Assembly: GCA_937864385.1 (NCBI GenBank)
Contig: CALMJN010000371.1
Location: forward strand, 1 to 6,202
DNA: 6,202 nucleotides
Direction: 5' to 3'
From: an uncultured Methanosarcinales archaeon
Lineage (GTDB): Archaea; Halobacteriota; Methanosarcinia; Methanotrichales; Methanotrichaceae
The notes below the pieces were generated by a model. That model was given only the letters and a program-made list of their open reading frames with translations, ran no database searches and had not been told where the DNA came from. How positions within the stretch are numbered: position 1 is the first letter of the stretch; every line of letters starts with the position of its first letter. This document shows, piece by piece, positions 1 through 6,202 of the stretch. Both the position numbers and the translations under genes were made by a program.

Positions 1-1219
1 CTAGCTTCCCCTGTTCATCTATCTCCTTAACTAACTGGGGTAGGAAGATGCCAATATCCGTCACGAGACCAATGGCTTGGGCCGAACCTCTGTCCATGAG
101 CTTGGTTACTGTGGCAGGATTGATATCGATGCATATAGTCTTCACGAAGGATGGCAAGAGATTGCCCACCGCAATGGAGTGCAGCATTGTCCCAAGCATA
201 ATGGTCATTTCCACGCCATGCAATGCCTTATCCATAGCATCTTTGGCCTTTACTGTGTTCGTGATAACCTCTGGAAGTGGGCCGTCGTCGCGAATGGAAC
301 CCGCCAGGATATAGGTGATGCCTTTCTTGGTAGCCTCATATATTATGCCGCCCTTGAGCTTGCCTTCGTCTATGGCGTTTTTGATGGAACCACTGGCCAT
401 GATCTCACTTATGGCATAGAGATGATTTCGATGCCCTCCGGAGATGGCATTTCCCTGGCAGTTCATCCCCAGACTGGTGCCAAATAGCTGCCGCTCGATG
501 TCATGCACCGCTACGGCATTTCCGGCCAGAAGAACGTCAATGTAGCCCTCCCGAATGAGCCAGGCCAGCGAGGGCGCGGCACCAGTATGCACTATCGCCG
601 GGCCACAGACCACGGCAATCTTTCCACCTGCCTTCTTGGTGCGCACGATCTCTTCGGCAAGTTGCCGCACTAGCTCACAGCTGGGCCGCTCTGAACTGAC
701 ATCATTGGACATGAACTCGAAGTAAGTTTTTTGGCGTGGCCTCTCAGGCGGAGATACCCTGACTCCGGTAGTGCCAATTACCACCTGATCTCCCTTCTTG
801 ATATGGCCAATTGGAGTGCATATGGCTCTGCCATCCCGCAGCACTACTAAACAGTCCATATGGTTATGCTCAACCTCCACCCATGTGCCTTTGTAGTGCA
901 CGTAGGTGGGATGATTGGTGGTCGAGTAAAATCCACGAGGAACAATCATATCCCCAGGGGCTATCTCGGTCTTGACATCAAAATTGTCCACCAGCCGCGC
1001 ACCCAGGGCATTCAGTTCCAGGAGTATGCGGTCCAGAGTAGCCGCATCCTCGCCAGCTACAGTTATCCGGGCATAACTGCTGTCGTCCTTCTTCTGGCCT
1101 ATCCGGAAGTCATTGATTTCAAACTCACCCCCCATATCCATAATCTTATCCAATACTCTGGTAAGCATTTGCGAATCTATGAGATGGCCATCCATCTCGA
1201 TATCAGCAATCTCTCTCAT
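1..1219 (-). CDS. LOR/SDH-family (TIGR00300) ornithine cyclodeaminase, 3' end cut by window edge
   Basis: The minus strand is open from an ATG at 1219 to the window edge, giving 406 codons without a stop; only the last few residues should be missing if the protein has the usual length of about 410. It begins MREIADIEMDGHLIDSQML, followed by an N-terminal LOR/SDH domain (roughly residues 1-170, with FEINDFRIGQKKDDSSYARI and GDMIVPRGFYSTTNHPTYVH). A C-terminal Rossmann-like region follows, with CGPAIVHTGAAPSLAW (205-220), LAGNAVAVHDIE, GMNCQGNAISGGHRNHLYAI and CIDINPATVTKLMDRGS. This matches the archaeal TIGR00300 family by recall. Characterised members, and the related C-terminal domain of cyanobacterial AgrE/ArgZ, convert L-ornithine to L-proline and ammonia using NAD+. 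The family match is secure; the reaction is transferred from the family. The gene follows ectC in the same direction after 99 bp with a possible terminator between, so it probably has its own promoter. The Shine-Dalgarno site is weak (a G-rich run before ATG). Confidence 0.9.
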   Translation of the reverse strand, partial: MREIADIEMDGHLIDSQMLTRVLDKIMDMGGEFEINDFRIGQKKDDSSYARITVAGEDAATLDRILLELNALGARLVDNFDVKTEIAPGDMIVPRGFYSTTNHPTYVHYKGTWVEVEHNHMDCLVVLRDGRAICTPIGHIKKGDQVVIGTTGVRVSPPERPRQKTYFEFMSNDVSSERPSCELVRQLAEEIVRTKKAGGKIAVVCGPAIVHTGAAPSLAWLIREGYIDVLLAGNAVAVHDIERQLFGTSLGMNCQGNAISGGHRNHLYAISEIMASGSIKNAIDEGKLKGGIIYEATKKGITYILAGSIRDDGPLPEVITNTVKAKDAMDKALHGVEMTIMLGTMLHSIAVGNLLPSFVKTICIDINPATVTKLMDRGSAQAIGLVTDIGIFLPQLVKEIDEQGKL

Positions 1220-1241
1220 AAGGCCCGCCCCCAAGATAACA

Positions 1242-1267
1242 TTTTATCGACGATATTACCCAAATTT
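1242..1267 (-). promoter_or_regulatory. Possible TATA region of the LOR/SDH gene
   Basis: In the 99-bp gap before the LOR/SDH gene the minus strand holds two AT-rich boxes, CTAAATTTG (about 1260-1268) and CGATAAAATG (about 1240-1249). The first would place the start of transcription near 1238 and give a short leader. The second would give an almost leaderless mRNA. Neither is a strong match to the methanogen TATA consensus, so this is tentative. Confidence 0.22.
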
Positions 1268-1279
1268 AGAGGACTAAAC

Positions 1280-1309
1280 AAAGGCTCAACCGATATCATT
1301 GAACCCTTT
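1280..1309 (-). terminator. Imperfect stem-loop after ectC
   Basis: Read on the minus strand, AAAGGGTTCAA and TTGAGCCTTT form a stem of 5 bp and 4 bp separated by a small internal mismatch. The loop is about nine bases, and the stem is followed by GTTTAG. It begins 10 bases beyond the ectC stop codon. It could end the ect transcript or stabilise its 3' end. Archaeal termination depends mainly on T-runs and the run here is short, so confidence is low. Confidence 0.3.
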
Positions 1310-1318
1310 ATGATGGAA

Positions 1319-3141
<1,823 letters not shown>

Positions 3142-3143
<2 letters not shown>

Positions 3144-3708
3144 ATCCGTTCAGCTTGAACGGCCCTATATGGAACAAATATTCTGCTTCGTGATCGTCCC
3201 CAAAATGAGATTCGGAGAAGCAATCAGATACCTCACACCGGGCGTCTAGCTCTTGTGCAAGCCACGAGAATAGCCTCTTTGATGCCACATTTGACGGCGA
3301 AATCGTCGTCTCGAGAAACCGGCAGTCACTCGTTGAAGGCCTATTCAATACATCAAACAGCATCCGTTTTGCGATACACCTCTTCCTGGAATAGACATCT
3401 ACTGCGATCTGCCAGAGGAAGAAGACATCTCTTCGATCCGGTGGTCGGTAGCCGGATAGGAATGCTATTATCTCTCCACCCTCCTCGGCGACTACACAGG
3501 TATCGGCATAGTCACGGCAGAGCAGGAGATAGCAGTAGGTCGAGTTGGTATCAAGCGGCTTGCAGGACTCAATAAGTGCAGATATCCTGGCCCCATCATC
3601 GAGCCCGGGCTTTCGTAGTTTCAGTCGATCCGCATCTTCTCTCTCCGAATATCCTTGATAGCCCTTCATGGATCTGCCTTTTTGCACTCGTTTTGCCGAC
3701 TGCTCCAT
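3142..3708 (-). CDS. ectA: L-2,4-diaminobutyrate N-acetyltransferase EctA
   Basis: 188 residues, a GNAT-fold acetyltransferase that moves acetyl from acetyl-CoA to the gamma-amino group of L-2,4-diaminobutyrate, the middle step of ectoine synthesis. Family hallmarks are LRKPGLDDG (31-39), PLDTNSTYCYLLL (51-63), GEIIAFLSGYRPP (78-90), FLWQIAV (97-103), LETTISPSNVAS (132-143) and the C-terminal IGPF (181-184). The roughly 25-residue variable N-terminus is normal in length for EctA. The acetyl-CoA loop, usually R-G-x-G-L-A, reads Arg108-Lys-Arg-Cys-Ile-Ala113, so the motif-A glycine is replaced by Cys111. The start is fixed by a perfect GGAGGTGA four bases before the ATG. It is the first gene of ectABC; its stop codon lies in the ectB ribosome binding site. 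The identity is secure, while the effect of the altered loop is unknown. Confidence 0.94.
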
Positions 3709-3712
3709 CTAT

Positions 3713-3720
3713 TCACCTCC
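3713..3720 (-). promoter_or_regulatory. Perfect Shine-Dalgarno site of ectA
   Basis: GGAGGTGA on the minus strand, four bases before the ATG at 3708. All eight bases are complementary to the conserved 3' end of archaeal 16S rRNA. Immediately upstream, GGAT and ATCC (3733-3722) could form a 4-bp hairpin with a 4-base loop that lies against this site. Confidence 0.7.
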
Positions 3721-3778
3721 TGGATACAAATCCGGAACTCTGAACGCCGTTTAGCACCATCTTCTCTCAGGATGATCC

Positions 3779-3798
3779 TTATCCGCTATTGCGGATAA
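3779..3798. promoter_or_regulatory. Perfect 8-bp inverted repeat upstream of ectA
   Basis: TTATCCGC-TATT-GCGGATAA is a perfect 8-bp palindrome with a 4-base spacer, 70 bp before the ectA start codon. As DNA it has the size and symmetry of a dimeric regulator's operator. As RNA it would be a short hairpin in the ectA leader. There is no T-run behind it, so a terminator is unlikely. Which role applies cannot be decided from sequence. Confidence 0.5.
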
Positions 3799-3860
3799 TG
3801 CACCGATGCTCTTTGTGATGCCGACGAGTGAGATGCTGTATCAGCGCAGCAGCTCAGATA

Positions 3861-3870
3861 CCTTATATGG
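3861..3870 (-). promoter_or_regulatory. Possible TATA box for the ectABC operon
   Basis: The minus strand reads CCATATAAGG, a TATA-like core that would start transcription near 3840. The leader would then be about 130 bases and would include the 3779-3798 palindrome. The upstream BRE position is not purine-rich, and other AT-rich boxes exist further upstream (for example near 3990), so the choice is tentative. Confidence 0.22.
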
Positions 3871-4020
3871 TGAAGCAATAGCCTCTTCAGAAGACGGGCG
3901 TACTTATTCCGGTTATACTGCTATTGAGCTTCTCTGCCTTTATCGAGATCTATATCAGAACCTGCACCGATCTGCAATATGTTGTTGTTTTAATTAATCT
4001 GCCTTAAGTGTTTGGGTTTT

Positions 4021-4051
4021 ATCAATTTATTTTGATTTAATGCAAATTGAT
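4021..4051. repeat. AT-rich inverted repeat
   Basis: ATCAATTT (4021-4028) and AAATTGAT (4044-4051) form an 8-bp inverted repeat with a 15-base spacer. The spacer contains a third related word, TTGAT. It lies in the most AT-rich part of the gap between the racemase gene and ectA. It could be a protein-binding site, but low-complexity AT sequence gives such pairs by chance. Confidence 0.3.
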
Positions 4052-4239
4052 CGTAGTATAATCTCTTGGTGCTGATCCAGGATCCAAGATCAGATCAATC
4101 GGGCGACCGCTTTCCGACGCAGAGTTGCTCTTCCTATAGAGCAGGCAGGCACCCTCCTTAAAGAAATATCTCTGGAAGCAGGATCCATAAGATCAGCGGC
4201 TGAAGAGGAGCCCAGACACTTCGCCGATTTTGCCTTCGA

Positions 4240-4983
4240 TCAGATCTGCCCCTCAAAACTATCCCTGAAGAGTGTAGAGTGGACATAGTTTATCATGGTG
4301 ACATAATCAAAGACGGGAAGTTCGACTGCCTTTTGAATCGCACTTGCATAAGGAGGAAGGCAACTGCATTCCAGCAGGAGGGCCCGGATCTCTTGCTCCT
4401 TTTCGACTATCTCGCTGGCGACTGATACCGCCTCCATTTTAGCTTTCTCGGAGTCGAGAACTCCAGTCTCCTCAATAACGGCTTTTGAGAAGTTTTCTCT
4501 GTCCTCCATCCCCCTTATCACCAGACGCTCGCCAGATTTGACCCCGGCAGCCTCGAGGAGAGCCTCGTCCAAGCTCTTCGAATCTGCGGTGATGACGCCC
4601 ACCTTTTGATCCGGGCCGAGGATGCTGAATATAAATGGGATCTGGAGGAGGCTTGAGAGGAAGACTGGGACCTCAAGAGCCATAGCAAGCCTCCTCTGAT
4701 GGATAGCAAGAAATCCGCAGTCTCCGGTGATGGCTTTGACTCCCTGACCGACCAGCTCTTCTGCCGCGGCCAGGAGCGGCTCAAAGGCGGTGGGATCTTT
4801 TCGGAGGACTCTTTTCGTCGTTAGACCCTCCACCTTATGGAATCGCACGGGAAAATTGTAAGTGGTGGCGTTGGCAACATCCCCTGGAATAAATGGAGTG
4901 AAGCAATCCAAAAGGAGTATGCCGATAGCTTCACCGTAGCTGGCTTGTCCCAATCTAGCTTTATAAATCATCATTATCCCCAT
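4240..4983 (-). CDS. Asp/Glu/hydantoin racemase superfamily protein
   Basis: 247 residues. The fold family uses two cysteines as acid/base in amino-acid or hydantoin racemases and relatives. The sequence shows GILLLDCFTPFIPGDVANAT (21-40), FPVRFHKVEG (44-53), TGDCGFLAIHQ with the first cysteine Cys89, VPVFLSSLLQIPF (105-117), VGVITADSKSL (128-138), and LLLECSCLPPYASAI with the second cysteine Cys206. That order matches an uncharacterised subgroup annotated only as aspartate/glutamate racemase family; its substrate is unknown. In that subgroup the residue two after the second cysteine is usually Asn, whereas here it is Cys208. ATGs occur at codons 1, 4 and 5 and no strong ribosome site decides between them. 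A good TATA box lies at 5016-5027. The gene points toward ectA but 531 bp separate them, so shared transcription is uncertain. It is not close to the ectoine-catabolic EutA beyond the superfamily. Confidence 0.85.
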   Translation of the reverse strand: MGIMMIYKARLGQASYGEAIGILLLDCFTPFIPGDVANATTYNFPVRFHKVEGLTTKRVLRKDPTAFEPLLAAAEELVGQGVKAITGDCGFLAIHQRRLAMALEVPVFLSSLLQIPFIFSILGPDQKVGVITADSKSLDEALLEAAGVKSGERLVIRGMEDRENFSKAVIEETGVLDSEKAKMEAVSVASEIVEKEQEIRALLLECSCLPPYASAIQKAVELPVFDYVTMINYVHSTLFRDSFEGQI

Positions 4984-5015
4984 CGATTTTAGCCATCTGC
5001 AAACGTAATGTCTGC

Positions 5016-5027
5016 GATATTTTTAAG
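5016..5027 (-). promoter_or_regulatory. TATA box of the racemase-like gene
   Basis: The minus strand reads CTTAAAAATATC. Transcription would start about 25 bases downstream, near 4994, giving a leader of 10-25 bases before the candidate ATGs at 4983, 4974 and 4971. Position and composition fit an archaeal promoter. Confidence 0.45.
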
Positions 5028-5035
5028 CTAGCTCA

Positions 5036-5333
5036 TTGATTATCTATCAGCAGGCTCAATACTTCAGAAGCTAATGAAAGGGATTTCAAGATCAACCTGG
5101 CGGTCAACGATACGGCAGACCCCGGCCCCTCCTGGGCCAGGCTCTGGCAAGCCTGATCCGCCCACTGGGTTAAGCTGCCGGTGACCCCGCCCATGCTGGA
5201 GCAAGCCTCTTGGGTGAGATAGCCCTCCCGACGCCGCCATCCAGAGCTGAGCCAGGGCAAGCTCCAGCAGAGGCAGGATGGTGCTCCGCACCGCCCGTCC
5301 CCTCCCACCAGTCAGCCGGCCCTCCGTACGCAA
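5036..5333 (-). pseudogene. Frameshifted remnant of an nSTAND/WD40-type NTPase gene
   Basis: Two overlapping minus-strand frames together read like one short stretch of a large nSTAND-type NTPase. The upstream frame gives ILPLLELALAQLW. The next frame continues with REGYLTQEACSSMGGVTGSL, then WADQACQSL and LTARLILKSL. In intact proteins of this kind the same words follow each other: a LPLLEFALTQLW-like helix, then GYLT-x-EAY-x-x-IGGV-x-GAL, then an ARRIFLRL-like segment. The frame changes near 5228-5240 (gain of one base or loss of two). No ATP-binding P-loop, WD repeats or start codon remain. A stop lies just upstream, and the fragment ends between the racemase promoter and the tRNA promoter. 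About 70% of bases are G or C where hand-counted (5101-5160, 5221-5280), far above nearby sequence. The family match rests on memory of the motif order, without an alignment. Confidence 0.5.
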
Positions 5334-5344
5334 ACCTTATAAGC
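5332..5344 (+). promoter_or_regulatory. BRE/TATA promoter of the initiator tRNA gene
   Basis: AAACCTTATAAGC combines an A-rich BRE-like stretch with a TTATAA core, centred about 36 bases before the mature tRNA. Transcription from about 5365 would leave a short 5' leader for RNase P, as usual for archaeal tRNA genes. Confidence 0.5.
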
Positions 5345-5375
5345 TAGGTCAATTCAGTGAGTGTATCCCAATTGA

Positions 5376-5450
5376 AGCGGGGTAGGGTAGTCAGGATATC
5401 CCGACGGGCTCATAACCCGTAGATCAGTAGTTCAAATCTACTCCCCGCTA
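5376..5450 (+). tRNA. Initiator tRNA-Met (anticodon CAT)
   Basis: 75 bases fold as a complete cloverleaf. The acceptor stem is AGCGGGG/CCCCGCT (7 bp, perfect) with A73 discriminator. The D-arm has a GG-containing loop. The anticodon stem ACGGG/CCCGT carries loop CTCATAA, with CAT at 5411-5413. The variable loop is AGATC, and the T-arm is AGTAG-TTCAAAT-CTACT. An A1-T72 pair and three consecutive G-C pairs at the base of the anticodon loop are the marks of archaeal initiator tRNA, as opposed to elongator Met or the tRNA-Ile with modified CAU. CCA is not encoded. A short T-run (5451-5454) follows and may end transcription. No intron is visible. Confidence 0.95.
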
Positions 5451-5660
5451 TTTTAACCATAAAATCCGAACTCTCGGAGGTCATTTTTGCTCCAACTGCC
5501 TATTGCCTCTGCGTCAGCCTTGAAGCGGAACTGAAATTCGCGAAATGCAAACATTCCGGATCTCTTCAAAATAGAATGCATCAATAATCTATTAATACCA
5601 TAGGCAGGTAACCGATTATGAATTCCACTTCTTTGGATAAATGAAAGGATGTAAAAAGCC

Positions 5661-6202
5661 ATGCAGTCATGCAATAGGTATGACCTCGCTGAAGAGCAAA
5701 TAAAGGCCTTCACCAGGTCAAGCGTAAGGGCAAAGGTATTTTTATGCCTGAAGGATGGACCAAAGACGGTCCGATATATCGAGAAAGCAATAGGAATCAG
5801 GACATCAACCATCCTTCACTCCGTAAAAGAAATGATTGAAGCAGGCCTGATAAAAAGAACCTCCGATGGATACAGATTAACAAACATAGGAGAGATTCAG
5901 GCAGTTTTATTAGATGATCTTGTCAGCTGCATAGTGGCACTGGATGAGCATAAGGACTTCTGGCAATCTCATGATATAAGCTGCATACCCATCCATTTGC
6001 GTAAGAAGATAGGCATGTTGACCGATTCGGAGGTTTTCAAAGACGGTCCGGTCACCGTCCTCAGCACTCAGGAGTTTTTTATATCCGAGCTGAAGAAAGC
6101 CAAGCGAATATATGGCGTGTCTCCAATCATCGCTCCCGGGTATGCTGAATCGATAGCTTGTGCTGTGGAGAATGGCTCTCAGGTGGATCTTATAATAACA
6201 GG
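5661..6202 (+). CDS. FilR1-type winged-helix transcriptional regulator, 3' end cut by window edge
   Basis: Open for 180 codons from the ATG at 5661 to the window edge; an in-frame TAA at 5652 fixes this as the first possible ATG start. An N-terminal winged helix spans about residues 18-80 (SSVRAKVFLCLKDGPKTVRY, then IGIRTSTILHSVKEMIEAGL, then a wing ending YRLTNIG). After a linker containing EHKDFWQSHDISCIP (96-110) the FilR1 middle domain begins near residue 120 and includes YGVSPIIAPGYAES (151-164) and QVDLIIT. This architecture (former DUF1724, now FilR1_middle) is common in methanogens, where members regulate transcription, and is named after FilR1 of Methanothrix harundinacea. Members are usually about 255-265 residues, so about a third is missing. 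There is no receiver domain, so it is unlikely to be a direct two-component partner. Its target genes are unknown. The ribosome site is weak (GGAT about 11 bases upstream), and a possible TATA box lies near 5586-5597. Confidence 0.88.
   Translation, partial: MQSCNRYDLAEEQIKAFTRSSVRAKVFLCLKDGPKTVRYIEKAIGIRTSTILHSVKEMIEAGLIKRTSDGYRLTNIGEIQAVLLDDLVSCIVALDEHKDFWQSHDISCIPIHLRKKIGMLTDSEVFKDGPVTVLSTQEFFISELKKAKRIYGVSPIIAPGYAESIACAVENGSQVDLIIT

Larger units (their letters stand above)
3721..4239. other. 519-bp gene-free stretch between racemase gene and ectA
   Basis: No convincing gene is seen on either strand. The half near ectA holds the 3779-3798 inverted repeat and a weak TATA-like box at 3861-3870. 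Positions 3976-4065 are strongly AT-rich, with AT boxes in both directions and an 8-bp inverted repeat. Positions 4066-4239 are richer in GATC-containing words (CTGATC, GATCAG, GATCAGATC) without clear structure. The ect operon promoter must lie here unless the racemase transcript reads through, which makes a long ectA leader likely. Confidence 0.6.

Noticed and set aside
1280..1309. The stem-loop after ectC as a riboswitch for the LOR/SDH gene
   Set aside because: It is too short and imperfect and lies before the likely promoter of that gene, so a 3' end element for ectC is simpler.
3806..3997. 63-codon plus-strand open frame in the ectA upstream region
   Set aside because: It has no ribosome site, no recognisable motif and an odd composition ending in Cys-Cys-Cys, and it overlaps likely ect control sequence. 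It looks like chance.
4075..4290. Plus-strand open frame without ATG reading ALPIEQAGTLLKEISLEAGS and onward
   Set aside because: It reads somewhat protein-like but has no start codon, overlaps the 3' end of the racemase gene in antisense, and matches no family I know.
5040..5330. GC-rich block as a structured RNA such as SRP RNA or RNase P RNA
   Set aside because: On neither strand did I find the conserved SRP or RNase P core words, and the nSTAND-like protein reading explains the block better.
5453..5812. 119-codon minus-strand open frame
   Set aside because: Half is antisense to the well-supported FilR1-like gene, the rest is AT-rich spacer, and no motif or ribosome site is seen.

Overview
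The window looks like a chromosomal piece of a methanogenic archaeon, most likely a Methanothrix (Methanosaeta)-type member of the Methanosarcinales. Four things point there: a tRNA-Met with the hallmarks of archaeal initiator tRNA and no encoded CCA; a perfect GGAGGTGA Shine-Dalgarno site combined with archaeal-style TATA boxes; a TIGR00300-type LOR/SDH ornithine cyclodeaminase; and a winged-helix regulator with the FilR1-type middle domain typical of methanogens. The genus is an inference and was not checked by alignment.

Layout. Positions 1-4983 are read from the minus strand. Going downstream on that strand they hold an Asp/Glu/hydantoin-racemase-like gene (4983-4240), a 519-bp gene-free stretch, the ectoine operon ectA-ectB-ectC (3708-1319), and a LOR/SDH ornithine cyclodeaminase gene (1219 to beyond position 1, cut by the window edge). 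Positions 5034-5333 are a GC-rich island, about 70% G+C where hand-counted. It carries what looks like a frameshifted remnant of an nSTAND/WD40-type NTPase. From 5376 the plus strand carries tRNA-iMet(CAT), then after about 210 AT-rich bases a FilR1-like transcriptional regulator that runs off the right edge.

How the genes fit together. EctB converts aspartate semialdehyde to L-2,4-diaminobutyrate, EctA acetylates it, and EctC cyclises the product to ectoine, a compatible solute known mainly from bacteria and only sparsely from archaea. The three genes are tightly packed: the ectA stop lies inside the ectB Shine-Dalgarno site, and ectB and ectC overlap by ATGA. No ectD hydroxylase, dedicated aspartokinase or ectR is present in the window. 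The next gene downstream should make proline, another osmolyte, from ornithine, so the region may be an osmoadaptation cluster.

Most unusual details: a 21-residue insertion in EctC built around an imperfect 27-nt-period tandem repeat, with all the active-site residues checked kept on either side; loss of the conserved glycine in the acetyl-CoA motif of EctA; a perfect 8-bp inverted repeat just upstream of ectA; and the nSTAND remnant beside the initiator tRNA gene.
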